From assembly GCF_002443255.2 (NCBI RefSeq), contig NW_019211457.1, positions 47,025,690-47,089,689 of the forward strand: a DNA stretch of 64,000 bases, in the 5' to 3' direction. Numbering within the stretch: position 1 is the stretch's first letter; each line of letters opens with the position of its first letter. The DNA is from Varroa destructor (lineage: Eukaryota; Arthropoda; Arachnida; Mesostigmata; Varroidae). The translations under genes were made by a program, and so were the position numbers. This document shows positions 48,967 through 62,571 of the stretch, piece by piece. Under the pieces are notes generated by a model. It was not told the DNA's origin. It made no database searches and was given only the letters and a program-made list of their open reading frames with translations.

Positions 48967-50434
48967 AAAAGAAGACAGCTAACATAATTGCTGCTTTACT
49001 TCATCTGCTGACGTAAATGTCGCCTGCAGTAAACAATCACTGATTTCAGGCATAATAAGAATGATTTTCAGTGGTCGTGACACACGTGTTGTAGTTGCTG
49101 GATTAAGTTACCTCTTTCAACAAATGCAAAAAACGAAAAAAAAATCGATACTATTAGGAAACAGGTACTACTACAATAACGAGAGGTAGGTCTACAGGCG
49201 CCAAAACTCCGCCCAAAATGAGGTCCAGGTCGTTGTTTTTCCGTCAATTATTGAACCCACGAACTGACGCTTAATATTTAGCTGAAGCAGAACATGGGGC
49301 TGACTGACCGTAGCAGCTTTGACAAGCAACAATCCTTGGAGGAGTCATTTAAACGAATTTAAGTATGAAGTCTTATTCATCCGCCATACTCTCGTTGATT
49401 GTGCGAAAGAGCAAATAGTAGAGAGTGTCAACGAAGTATACAGTAGCGCAGCGTAAACAAGAATTAAGACATCTCTAATCTATTGCTCGTTCGCAAAAAG
49501 AACTCATTGACCGGTAAATTCATTGATTCGTTGGAGAAAACTGCAGGCTTGTTGAAGTATAACCGTTCTTAAACCACAGTAATAAGTGCAACACCAGGGG
49601 GGAGAGAGTGAACGGCGCCGCTCTCAACATCTCACAGAGTCGAATCCCATCGCTATGTGAGGCGGCATCGTTAGTACGAGAAAGAACTACCAGGCACGTC
49701 GAAGAACAACGGAATTTCCATATGGTCGGTGTCGTCAACGTCTCGGTGGCGCCAACAATTACCACTCGCAGAATCACATGGTAAGAACGTAATTTTCGGC
49801 TTGACATTCGAACTGCATAGAATAGATATTTCAGCTGCAGAGGCTGACCCTATTATCGTTTAGTGAGGCTGACATCTGCATAACATTATGACTCCACACC
49901 CCTATACCCCTTTATGGATTCGGCAGCAGCGTTAGACACGAACTTTGGTTGGACTTAACGCTGGGATATATTTGAATCACAGTAGTTTGGCAAGGCAGTA
50001 TATGATTAAATTATGTCTGGTTAATTAGGACGCGAAACGATGGTTTATGTCAGTCATTCACTAGCTTCCTTAAGACTAAATGGGCTTCAAGCAAGTTCTG
50101 GATGGACATTTCACCTAATTCAGCTTTGCTATGTGTTTAGGGTAGCCGCGGAGTGTTTTGAGGCTCCTAAAAACGCTTTGACCATAACGGCGATTATATA
50201 CACAAACATTACGCAAGTTGCATACTGAAGGCCAGCTTTTAGGGCACAGCGAAGCTGGTCGAGGTAATATTGTTCTTGTTTAAACGATTTATTTGATACG
50301 GCCGTGTTTGCAATGGCAGACAAGATCGGGATGCAGTAAGCATATTCTCTTTTTGCAGTTTGGTTGTCCTTTAATAACGGCCATTGTACTAATTAGCTCT
50401 CTTACTGGAAAGGTTAATGTGCTAGCTATACAAA

Positions 50435-50519
50435 ATTAGTAATCATATATATATATATGTATATATATGATTACTAATATATAGTATGTATATATATATA
50501 TTATATATACATACTATAT
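50435..50519. repeat. Two adjoining AT-rich palindromes (cruciform type)
   Basis: The first (50435-50478) pairs ATTAGTAATCATATATA with its reverse complement TATATATGATTACTAAT. The second (50479-50519) pairs ATATAGTATGTATATATA with TATATACATACTATAT. They abut directly. Such AT palindromes can extrude as cruciforms and often arise by microsatellite expansion and inversion. Confidence 0.8.
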
Positions 50520-53500
50520 GTATATATTGTGTATATATATTTCTTGCGGTTTTACCTGTGATTTGTTTTCTTTACGCAAGTTTCAATTCAGTAAGTTGCT
50601 TTATGGAGCTGTTAGAATAGCTTCCTTTATTATATTTTACGTTCATGACACATATTACTCAAAAGTATAGCAATTGTGCGAAAAGTATGGCCTCATTAAA
50701 AAAGGTCAGAACACTCTCGAGTCAATTAAATACAAATAATTACTAGCAGTAGGCCAAAAGAATAAAATTTGAAGTACGTCATGCTTGTTGTTTCAGCATT
50801 ACGAACAAAGAACGAGTGAAAAAGAGGAACCTTCTAGGGATGGAAGTCCTAATGTGCGGATCCACATTATGTACAGCAGACCTCATTTCTAGTCATTTTC
50901 TACCGAAATTGAGGGCTTTTGTCTGCATTCTATAACCATAATGCGCATTAAACTTACTCATAACCGTTGATACTTGTGTTCAACTGTGGCCAGAGACCCA
51001 ACAGTAAGTGAATTGACACTCTGCCCTGTATGCTATTCAAAATGCTTATGGGTAGGACAAGATGCAGTAGGACGGTGCCGTTATGATAAACTGATAACGT
51101 GCCACTTTTTTGATGTATGCTTCCAAAGATAGCGGTTGGTTCCGAATTTCGGATCTGCCGAATAGGTTTCATATAAATCGAGCACTGCGTTTAGTACGAG
51201 ATTCAAGATCATTCGATCTACCAGAGCAGTCCCGTTGCTTGGCTATTGCAATCACTTTAGTCTAAATGATTGTGATTACAGATTGTGTTTCTAAGGATAA
51301 ACTGAAAATTTTTTCTACAAAATCTTGTTTGTGTTTGAATTTTCTGTCATTTCTGTTAGCGCGAGTCGCTTCCACTAAGGTAGTCTTTATCGGCTAAAAA
51401 TACCTGATCTCTTGTATCATTTATTATAACGTAAAAATTGTATCACCTATATAAAGGGTATAAGCTAGGTCTTTTAGGGCTGATATGCACTGCAGAGGAT
51501 CGGGCCAAGCGTATGTTATAGTTAAGGGTGGTTATTGCGAGAATTTATTTGTTGTAATATCGGAAGATAGTCTAGCTGACAGCTTCTCTAGTTCCGCCAA
51601 AGTAACTGCCTGTGTCGAACTATGGTAAGCCATAGCGTGTCTCCGTGCTTTACTAGCTAAATTGGAATTTGAGTCTTAATCTTTGGACAAGGGGAATTTT
51701 AGCTTTACGCGGATACCCATGGATCTACAGTGGCGACAGGATGTTTTCAAATAATTTCAGTTTAAAGTCAAAAAAGTCGTATTATGCTACAAAATATTAT
51801 ATATATATCTGAAAATTACATAGAATTGAAGGAGTCGACTTTTCTTTGCGCGCATACGTCTTCCTTGTCTCTGTAGAGAAAACAATTCTCACAGACCTTT
51901 CTTTTTTATTCTTTCTTCTTTTTAATTGATCTCTGCCATGTTACTTTTCCTAGAATTTAAAAGGCAAAATGTCTCCGTTCCCAATAAGCCCCAACAGGTT
52001 AACATTTTTACGTATTCAGCTCTCACCCCCAAAGGACTGAACTAAAATTTTGGGAATTCCTTCAAAAATGTCTAAATGTTTTGAAAAACGAACGGATCTG
52101 GAAACTTTTCCCACGTACGATTCTCATTCTCTGTGCATATGGTCCTGATCTGATGTGTACTGCTTACCAATAAATATATCATGGGATGACATACCGAGAG
52201 AATTGATGAGCATTGTCGTGTGTGAACGCACCAACTCACAGAAGAAGTCATATTTCGTGGAATAAAAAGTTGTTTGTCCTGCATCGGTTACGTAACGCCA
52301 GGGTATTAACCCATAATAATCGTGGTGCTGAAGAAATTTACAACATTTAAAACAGATGAAGATGTGAAACGTATTTCGACGCTCCTGAGGAAAGTTGGGA
52401 ATTGGAAAGTGAGTGGAAATTACAAATGGAATAAGATATAGTGACGTATCCATGCATTTTCGTAATATCTGTAACCAGTAGCTCATAATTCAAAACCACA
52501 GAAGTACAGCTGAGGAAGTTTGTCAAAGAGGTCATCAGAAGGCTCAGCGGCCGAAGTCTTTCCTCTGCTGGCGAAACTCTTATAGCAGCGTTGGCTATAT
52601 TTGATAACTACAGATTCGTTTATTTAGGCATTTTTGTTCCGATCAGTCCTCATCTTACATAAAGCATAAGCTGATACTCATATAGGATATGTATTTTGTA
52701 AAAAAAAAATGCATTGCTTCAGAGCAGAAATAAGTCAAGTTGCTACTATTTATCATTCTGTGCATTGCGCTTCTCACATATATCGTACAGTTTAGTATTT
52801 CTCGGTAGATTTGTGAAAGACGTATGTTAGCAAAGGGAAAATGAGGTATAGAAGTCTGTATTGGGGGCTGGTGTGATTCGTAGAATGTGACCTTGAAAAT
52901 TATTCAGCTTATTTGCCATTAGTGGAAAGCTTGAATGGAAATTCAGCGTAGTTTCTTCCCATACCGTGTTCGCTTATCAGGTGCTTTTTTTTTTAGCTGC
53001 TTGATGATTTTGTGGACGCGGTACTACCTCGTGTATTCGTTAGTTTCGCCGGTAGCAACAGCTCCCTTTTATCTGAGGACCAGTGACTTACCATCCAATA
53101 TAGGATCAGTCGAAAACTTCCTTCAAGTCGAATCCACTTTCAACCGAATGCTATTTCTGTAATAGATCGATAAACACTGGGAAATTCCTATAGTTGATAA
53201 CTAGAGGAAATGCTGTTTTGGAAACATGGATACAAAGGTAGTGGGAAAATGTGTTTGTTTACTTCGCTAACCTTCGACGCTTGACATCGATCTCCAATGT
53301 CAACATGATATTTTCCTACATATTTAGTGTCTCACTACGCTAACTATGTGTCATTAGTTCTCTCTATCGCTCTAGTTCCTCTATCGCTGCAGCGCATCGG
53401 AAGTACTACGCAAAGACCTGTTTTTCCGCTTGATCTGAGTTAGCGATTTTTCGAACGTTTGTTTACCGCCACCACCATTCTAGGGCTTCCCACAATCGAT

Positions 53501-54807
53501 ACCTAAGCAATACCATTCTAGTAATGTTGGTGACGTATTACTCACAGACGCGAATGCACGAGAGTGATACCGAGATGTTCTGCTCTACCCATACTCAAGA
53601 AACGAACGCGCATTGCGCAAATCGCTAGGTATATGTATTGATCCGGGTCTTATCAGAACAAGGGTGTTCAGTTGAAAATAACGTCTATGATAATAATAAC
53701 TTGTATTGTAGTCGCACTGTAAAAACACAGCGGAGGTACTGACGCCAGCGTAATACCTGGTCTCGCTTTGTTCCCTGGCTTATTGCTTACAAGCATTGCT
53801 CAAGGCTGGTAGTGATGTATATACACCAGGTTTGGCTAAAGGAAACACAAACGTATCGGGTACAAAAGGAAGAAATATAGTACGCGAGGGCAAAGTACAT
53901 TGATATCGATCGGGTGGTGTTGTTGTCGTCATGAGCGTGACAACTGAAGTTGTTGCCATAGCTCTATGATTGCTGTTTATAATAGTAGGAAGCTGCATCG
54001 CTAATGGCATGGCAGATATAGCGGTAACGGGTGAGAAGATGCGGAAGAATTGAAATTTATTGGAGAACGCCACAAGCGATTGGTTATTATATAGAGTGGA
54101 CATTCTGCCCAAGATCTGGTTTGTTGCTGCTGCTAGAATTGCTAGCGACATTCGCTGATCGGACTCGTCTGTTTAGTTAGTGAAACCCTGTCTGGGGGAT
54201 TATGATCGAGAGTGGATAGATAGACGCTCAACAGCTCAGCGCTAGGTCCCAACCTTTTTTCTTAAAGGAATTCGACCGCCGATGATTAAAAAAGATCGAA
54301 ACGAAACACAGGAAACTCTCTATTGGTACACACATCTAGACGGCCTGGTAATGCTTGTAATGTTCATTTCCTTTATAATTGCTACTGGGCCTCTAGGCTG
54401 ACCCAAAGAATGGGGATTCACTGGAGAAGTTCTGGCACGACGTCTCAGCCGATGCAAATGTATATGAAAAATCTGCTGTCGCAAGGAACAATGCCAGCCT
54501 ATAATTCATCGTAGTGCGATCCGATTTTACAGAGTGTAAATCCAGAAGAGATACCTAGTAATGGTGGAATGCACGGGATACTTTAAATAAAACGATTATT
54601 AAAACAAATATTTCGCTCTGACGTATACATCTAGAGTTCCAGCAACCTTGTGTAATGCAGTGGCTGATTAAACGTTTGGAAGGAGTCGTGGGTTGTGTAT
54701 CGTGGCGCTGCAGAAATGGGGTTATTATGGTTTTCGTTGCGTGTTACGCAAGATCCGCCTACGCCACTTGCTGATGCGTTCAGGTTAGGATTTCAACAGA
54801 AAGCTTT

Positions 54808-54870
54808 GAGTCAAGAACCCGCAGAGTTCTTGACTCATTAATGTTACTTAACGTTATTAAGTAACATTAA
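54808..54870. repeat. Two adjacent perfect hairpins
   Basis: The first (54808-54836) has an 11-bp perfect stem (GAGTCAAGAAC with GTTCTTGACTC) and a 7-base loop. The second (54838-54870) has a 14-bp perfect stem (TTAATGTTACTTAA with TTAAGTAACATTAA) and a 5-base loop. A third partial copy, GTGTTACTTAATG, follows at 54871 and could compete for pairing. The layout resembles the pair at 19631-19694. Confidence 0.85.
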
Positions 54871-57800
54871 GTGTTACTTAATGTGGACTTGATCAGTGGC
54901 TGTGCAGGAAAGAAAGTTCTGGAATCACGCAGATACCGGCCATTTGTATGTTAGGCCAGTTTTTCGGAACGGAGATTGTCGTTTGAGAGAGAGACAGACA
55001 AACAAACGGATATCGAGTTTTTGTAATACAGTAGATTACTAACCAGCTACCGATTTTTTAGTTTTAACTGTTACCTGTACAGCTGTCAAAAATTTTTTAT
55101 TGTAGGTGTAAGGTCTTTTGAGTGAACGAACATGCCTAATTGAGGGCCTAGATGAATTCATCGCTTGAACACGTTTCTGATATGTCGAACTTTGACCACT
55201 TTCTAAATATTTGGACTAGAGCTAATACTCTCCAAAAATCTTGGATTACATAACAAGCTCTTTTGTGAAATAGCAGTTCATGTGACAAAAAGCAGAACTG
55301 AGTTTTATATGTTTTATGCTTATTTCATTCCCATTCAGTGTAAACTTAAAAAGGAATAGTTTGGAGTCCGGGATCCGCTTAAACTCCGAGGTGTTTTTCT
55401 CTAACATTTATTCGAACTATTTTACTGCAACGTTAAACTGAAGGCCGAGAATGACTGATGTCAAACCATTGTTGTTTTCGCTGTTATTAAATAGGGAGCT
55501 CCTGAGATTCGCTAAAGACTGGGGTACAAAACAGAAAAGGTTGCTTGTACTGGAGAGTTTCGAAGCACCGTGGCAGAGACTTGGTAGAAGCAAGGTCTGT
55601 TCAAAGCACTGAGAAGATTTTTTATATTATTGTGTTGAATTATAACATGTAAAAGTCGCGCGCCTTACGCTCGGTACTGTAGCGTAGCCTGTTATTGAAG
55701 CTTAACAAAGTTCGTAACAAAGTATTTCGTTTTATAATCTTTATATACAGTTTTATAAACAGTATGCCCGATGCGCCTTGTAGTACGAGTGCGTATGTAA
55801 GCCACGTAGAGATTCAACCCAGTAAAGCCGTTAGATTGGCTCTATTTAATCATTTCAAAAAGAAATTCAGACTTTTGCAACTAACTCTTTCTATGGCGTC
55901 GCGGCGGCTCGATAGGTCGCGGGTCCTACGTAAACGGGTAACCTTGCCTGTGGACCACTGGCCTATGTTATAGCAGAAATGTCTCAGTGATGCGTTGTAG
56001 TTTACCTCTCTTTAAGCAGTAGTAGATTTGAGTCGTTTGATAGTAAATTATTACTCGTTATTAGCAATGTGGCTTGTCAAGAGTGCGTTCGCTTTTTCGT
56101 TTGTCGTCTTTAATAGAACTGTTGAAACCATAAAAAAGTAAAGAAACAATCATGTGACAGTGCTATGGACAGGAAGTTGAAGATTTCGGTGTGTGTCTTG
56201 ACATGTGTAAGCATTTCGCATGAGATATTGCACAGAATCAATTCGGGGACTCTCCTGAATCTGTTAGCGCTCGTAGGTCACAGTAGTTCCAGCGGAGGGC
56301 ACGGAGCGGGGACAATCCACACAGCAGATTTGATTTATTGCTCGTGACGGACATAGTAGTCTTTGTATATTTTTCTCTGTACATTTTTGCTGGACTGCAT
56401 GCGCATTTTGTGTATATATATGAGATTATTAAATCCACGCTTTTGTTGCGAAACGTTGAAGTGTTGGTAGTGATTCTCTGGCCCAAAAATTACTTTCTAA
56501 TCAGACACGTTTTTACGGCATTTTTAAGAGACAATGTTCTTACCATATTCTTATAATGAGCTTACTCTATAACGGATTTTGACAGACTTCGCGCGCGTAG
56601 TTGACCCTTACCAATACTGCTGATGCCGTTTCACGGATATCACTACCAACTACGTCAATGTTTGTGTGAAAAAAAAACATGAATAGCTTAAAAGATACTA
56701 CTCTTTTTAACAGTTACAAGAAAAACTTTTAAGGAAGGCCGGGTGTAAGCATACCAGACTGCATTGTTTCGGTTCTTATATTTTTAAAGAATTTCTTAAT
56801 TTGAGTGCTGTTTTCGGTAGTCTTTTAGTAGTGAAACTTCTTCTAGGAGTTTTAACTTTAGGACACTTGGGTGGGTAGCAGACAGACACCAATAATCCAC
56901 CCGGGATTTGTCGTAATTGGATTGGAAACCATTTACTTGAACACTCATGCAAAATCTATGGCAGCTTAATCGCATACCCGACGCCGTTTGAATTACGTAG
57001 TTGGTTTTACAAAGGAGCTAACTCTAGATACATTTAGACTGAGAACGAAAAGGCCGTGTAAAATCCGCCACTTTGTCTCGCAAGTGCAGGATAGGACAAA
57101 AACTCAAAAAATAAGCCAGGTCGATTCGATATTGTTAGTGAATAATTATCAGCGGCGAAGGAAACTGATAATAATTGCAGTTAGCAATAAATCTCTCTTT
57201 GAAGTCACCTTATCCCATTTACCAAGGACGTCGACTAATTTAATGATAGCAAATTCTACCACATTGAATTGTTTCAAATATGAGCAGCTTGATTGTGCAG
57301 TAATTAAAAATTCTATTAACCGAATTGGTCGAATAGTTATAATAATCATTCTAAAAAAATATCCTTTTCTGTCATCTCTTTCAATGTTAATCTACTGTAC
57401 CCAAAGGCATATAATCATATACCGTCGCATTCCACGTTGGAAGCTCGTGTTGCTTCTATTGACAGACGGATTTCGATTTCGTCCTTTTTTCGTTTTTGCA
57501 GGCCAACGGGTTCAGGTATAACGCAAAAACCAATTTCTACGTCAGAACATCATTAGTTATACCATGGTAGTCATGAGGCTTTTAGCCAATGGGCTTGTTA
57601 CAGTGTAGCCGGTGGTGTCCACGTTCATCAGTGGTACTATCACGTGAGCACGGTTCTTCTGTTCGTCACGATCCCGAAACGAGGATCACAGAAACGGATC
57701 GTCCGCTGTACAGAAATGGTTGTCTGACAATAAACAAGAGCGACGCAAGAGCGTCGAACCATGAGTCAATACACTTATGTAATGTGACAGTCGGAAGCAC

Positions 57801-59841
57801 GCCAAGAAGGATTTGACAGAAGATAGAGATTCTTGGCTTTAGCCGAGTTTGGGTTCGGATAGCCTCATAGCTCGGGTCTGGAATTTTTCGAACTTCACTG
57901 CCACTACTATTACCCGTAAGGTGCACGCGCTCGACAACATCGACAGAAAACCCACAATTGTACGCAGCCTTGCAGGTAGCTTTAGGTCATTAGTTCCGTT
58001 TGATAAATGGACTTACTCATGAATAGATCAGTGCAGTGCTGAGATGTTTTCCTCCGTATGGCCCGCATCACTTCGCGCCATTGTGCGAACAAAATCTGAG
58101 CAACAACGATGCGCAAATGCTATACATAGTTAGCAAGGTGATACCCCTAACCGCATGAATACTAGCATTTCTAGAGACAAAAAGGAAAACTTGCGTCGTT
58201 TTTAATGTAAATACGACCTTCTAACTTCCCTATATTATCTCGGAGCGAGCAGTAAGCTCGATACAGGCTCATACTGACACAGTCAAGATAGTTGCGTTTA
58301 CTTCTCAGACAAAATCGTGTCATCTGTTTCGGAAAAAATGTGTACTTAGGATGTCAGGCTCACGTCAGTTCCGTAAAAAAATATTTGCACCAATACACAC
58401 ATCTTCAAAGTTCTCGATGAGATTCGGCGTGATATCTCTGTGTAAAGAGCTCGAGCGCAAAATTACTGAATGGCAGTGCACCGCAGGTCCTAAATTTGCG
58501 TAAAATCCTATATATCATTAGTAAAGACTTTCACATTTTTTATCGAGAAACTTATAGATACTTCTGAATAATACTTGCTTTAAGCCCAGAAAACAGTAGC
58601 ATTTTGGCAATCTGTTCAGGAAGATTAATAACGATAATGATAATTAACTTGAATATTCGACAAATGAATGAAGGTATCTTGCTGCATTAAGAATCCTCAT
58701 ATTAAATTAAAACATAGTTCGTTTTATTTTTTAAAAGTATATAAATTTTAGTGCCTACGAAATCACGTGGACTTTGGTGTCCGATTATAGATATTCATAA
58801 CTGATGTGGGCAAAATAGTTGCTGGGGCTCAATGCATTAGCGAAACATTTAGCGACTGAAGCTTTGCCTATAATAAAAATCATTGTTTTCCCTTTATATC
58901 AGAGTTCATATCGGATAGGCAAAGCCTTCATACGTTATGTCAGAAACAAACAGTGGAAAAAAACTATACAAGTTTGCTCAGAACCTCTTAATGTGTACCG
59001 GAGTAACTTTCAGTTAACTTTCATATTATGGCAATTATTTCTGAGAAATAATTTAGATCTACAGTATGTTTAAACGTTAACTACGAATTTGTCCTGACCA
59101 TATTCTAGGCTGGTCATATAAAATATAATAATGTTTTCTTAGTCTAAAGGTCTTTAAAGCCTTAAACATCACTACATGGCTTTTTGTCTTATTGTCACAT
59201 CGTATTCCTTTTTTGCAGGTACGTTGACTGTTCTATGATGATGTTCCATGCGTAACATTGATGAATTTACTATGCCCAAACATTGTCACCTTTTCCGTTG
59301 AAATCGAACCACTTCACTGAACTGTGGTACGACGTCGTCTGATTGACTCCGTGGACGCTCGGTTGGTTAGAAAGGACACAGCAGCTGAATGCTTTCACTA
59401 ACGTAAACTGGGATGCATTCTGTACCGTAAATATATATTTATATAATACCGCGACACTTGTAGACATTAATTAGTCTACGATGCGTTTACGCGTCATTCG
59501 TAGGAATAAGAGATCGAGTCTCAATATCTGATGAGGACAGTAAGACACTGTGTTTCATGGTTTGAACGGAGATTGTCATATGAGATGACATAGCGCAGAT
59601 CAAACGATGCATAACGAACTAACAACAGGATGAAGTTTAGGGAGGTTAACATGTGACGTCGAAAAGATATGTACATAGTTAGAATGAACACAAAATAGAA
59701 GGAACAAAACAAGAGGTGACCTTGTAAGAAGGAGTTACTAGGACAAGATGGTGCACGCCTCAGTTTGCAGGAAAAGATTCATTTATCTTCCGGAATCTTT
59801 CCCTTCCGTGATAGCAGAAGAAAAACGAAAACAATGACGGC

Positions 59842-59869
59842 GAGGAGGAGAAGGAGAGAGGAGAGAGAG
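59842..59869 (+). repeat. Purine-only GA-rich tract
   Basis: A 28-base run consists of G and A only (GAGGAGGAGAAGG followed by GA repeats). Polypurine tracts of this kind may form triplex DNA or act as GAGA-type sites. No gene is adjacent. Confidence 0.6.
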
Positions 59870-60600
59870 CGTAGCACGGGGAACAAACATTCGGATTAGC
59901 TGGTGTGCATTACGTGATTGCGACATTCACGGTCTGGACGTTTTGGGACGATAGACACTAAATTTCGGGAAACCTGATTGAGGCTTATAGGAGTTGCTCA
60001 GATGTGAGACAACTACGCTCTGACAACCGGCTGAAATTTCCAACTCACGCATTCGGTACACATACTTGATCGACCTCGGCCGATTCGGGATGTTAGGCTG
60101 GATAACGGTGGGAAGCTAATCAGGGGTAAGGAGAATTTAGCTATTATTTAAATTACTAATCCATGAACTCACCCATTATAATAGAACGACAACAATAGTA
60201 GTTAAGAAGTAGTAATGCTATGAATAATACTAATAAGAATAATATAAATATGCATAATACCATGTACACTTAGTGTCATGTTGACGTTGAAATACATATA
60301 CTCTCTCATAATACTGCGCTGTTATAATGGCACGAGTATTACCACGCACACACACACAAATCGTAGGCGAATAAGCAAACACAAAATAGACTACGACCCA
60401 TTTGACATGTTGAAGGCCATTAGGCCGCTGTAATAAACATAATTTTATTCTAGTAGTATTTAGTCTGAACAGTAATGCTAAAAGAGCGTAAACCGTTGAC
60501 GAATTTTAATCAGTTAAAAAGTAAGCTTGTGATGCTGGTATAAATGGTGATTAATAACAATAACAGTAGTAGCAGACGACTATAAACAGATTCAAGGGAT

Positions 60601-60690
60601 GTCCCCGAGATGGCGTTGTGGGTAGCATGTTTACCTGCTAAAGATATTGGATGGCCTGGGTTCGAATTCGAGCGTAGGTCACCTCGTTTC
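60601..60690 (+). repeat. tRNA-derived SINE head / tRNA-like relic
   Basis: A good RNA polymerase III A-box (TGGCGTTGTGGG at 60611-60622) and B-box (GGTTCGAATTC at 60659-60669) lie 48 bases apart, as in a tRNA. The T-arm forms four of five pairs (CTGGG with TCGAG) around TTCGAAT. CTGCTAA sits at the anticodon-loop position, as in serine tRNAs reading AGY, but its stem does not pair, and the acceptor ends do not pair. It is therefore not a working tRNA but fits the head of a SINE or a decayed tRNA copy. Confidence 0.6.
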
Positions 60691-62536
60691 CTGCTGGCAG
60701 TACTTGAAACATTTAGTTTTCTAGTGAGACTAGATTTCTGAAAACCACAGAGGCCCAGAAATAAATGGAAACTTGCATATCTAGAGAAAATCTAAAGAAA
60801 AGCATAGAAAAACATGATATACGCAGGCAAAACGACATACAGTTTAATATATTCAAGCACATTGATATATATCGAATTGAATCGCAAAAAAAAACGGTCG
60901 TAGTGTTGATTGATTCGTAGTTAGTCAAACGCATCCAATGGTTCGCAGTGAAACTGGAGCAGCGAAATGATCTAGCGCTGCGATGGATGACTGAAATTAT
61001 CAATTTCACCATGCTGTTAGCATGTTGCTTATTCTGCCAGGGCAGGTGGTCAGTGGACCTGTATAATACAATTCTCCTCAGTTTTACCTCTTAATCAATA
61101 ATCGACGAATATACCTTGCATTTTTATTCGAAGGGAATGAATCATACTTTGTTTTTATTCTCTAGCCATACCATTTACGGTATCGAATTTTAGCGGACAA
61201 GCTTTTTTGGGGACCACCTCTTTTAAGTGCAACTGCCAATTTAATAGCTTTGTGATGCAATAGCTTCAAATTGTTTGCACTAAATTGCAATAAGCTTGTC
61301 TAGTTCGGTATCGATTCTGCGCCCCAAAGGCGCCATACTAAAAAAAAAAATAATAGACAAAGCTCCGCACTGACTTTGGTAGCAATAGGTTTAGTTGTTT
61401 CAGAGTTCAGTAACAGAACAGACCTGGAGACAGGGAGACACACGGAAACACAAGTACAGCAATAGATTTGTACATACGCATTTAAACACGTCTATAGACA
61501 GGCAGATTGGATACTAAAGAGATAAAAAATAAGAAAGCCTGCTCCGAATCTAACATAGAAGGAGAAGTTTGTTACAAAATTTACGAATGATGGCTGAATC
61601 GATTAAAACTATACGAACGATATAAACAAAAGTTAATAATAATAAACAAAAACCAATCAAACGATAAGCTCGAAAAACGAATTCATCTACCCAAACACAA
61701 GAGTTATGAAGCATGATATAATACGAATTGACTTATTGTTGCAGCTTTGCTACAGTAGAAATGACGAATGTATGATCTATCTTATATGAAAATTACGACG
61801 GGATAATCTGAGATCGATATTCCACTGTGGCCAGTTTCCTTTGTCGCTCTGGACGCTTGACACGTTGCAATCGACGTGCGATCCAATCGTGGCGGTGGAG
61901 GCTATTATAGTGGAAAACGTGTGATTCAAATTAGGATGGATTCCAGTTGAAATAGTAATCTATTAGATAGAGATTGCTGTGTTTGTTTTATCTTGAAGAG
62001 AAATCATTTTTGTAAAAAGAACGGCCTAAAAACTCCATACGGAATACTACATTATTAAGGGGGTGTTGAAAGCCGCTGATGGTAACGGAACGTGATGTAG
62101 CTAGGGTGAAAGACGGGCTTGGTCGATGAAAACGAGGACAGCTAATAAGGATAAACAGGAGAAAGGACTGACGTCGGTTCTATAGGGAAGGGCTGTATGT
62201 GTACCTGTATGACGTGTGATGAGAACGATGATTACGATCCTGATGGCGAACTTAGAAGATACGGAATGAGCATGGTAAGCTGGCCGATGAACTAGTCCGG
62301 TTTAAATGCTGGGACAGAGAAAGAATTAACAAGTAAATATGACAGAACAAGCTAGATAAAGGGTGGAAATAATTAACGACGGGAGAAGAAATGGTATTGA
62401 TTGCGAACGATACATAAAATGAATAATAGAACGCAGTACGGACGCGTAAAAAATTGATGACTGATGATCTGGTCGATAGACCGATGACGACTGCTGGTAC
62501 ACAGTCTCCAGTGTAATGTAATAATGAAGTAATGAT

Positions 62537-62539
<3 letters not shown>

Positions 62540-62567
<28 letters not shown>
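62540..62567. repeat. (TA)n microsatellite
   Basis: About 14 uninterrupted TA units in non-coding AT-rich sequence. Confidence 0.93.

Positions 62568-62571
<4 letters not shown>

Noticed and set aside
53780..54151. A 123-codon ATG frame on the minus strand with a mildly hydrophobic start.
   Set aside because: Composition is biased (Thr/Ser/Pro runs), no homology was recognised, and no promoter or poly(A) arrangement supports it.
56988..57521. A 177-codon open frame on the plus strand.
   Set aside because: It starts with TTG, has no ATG near its start, shows no family resemblance and no splice or promoter context.
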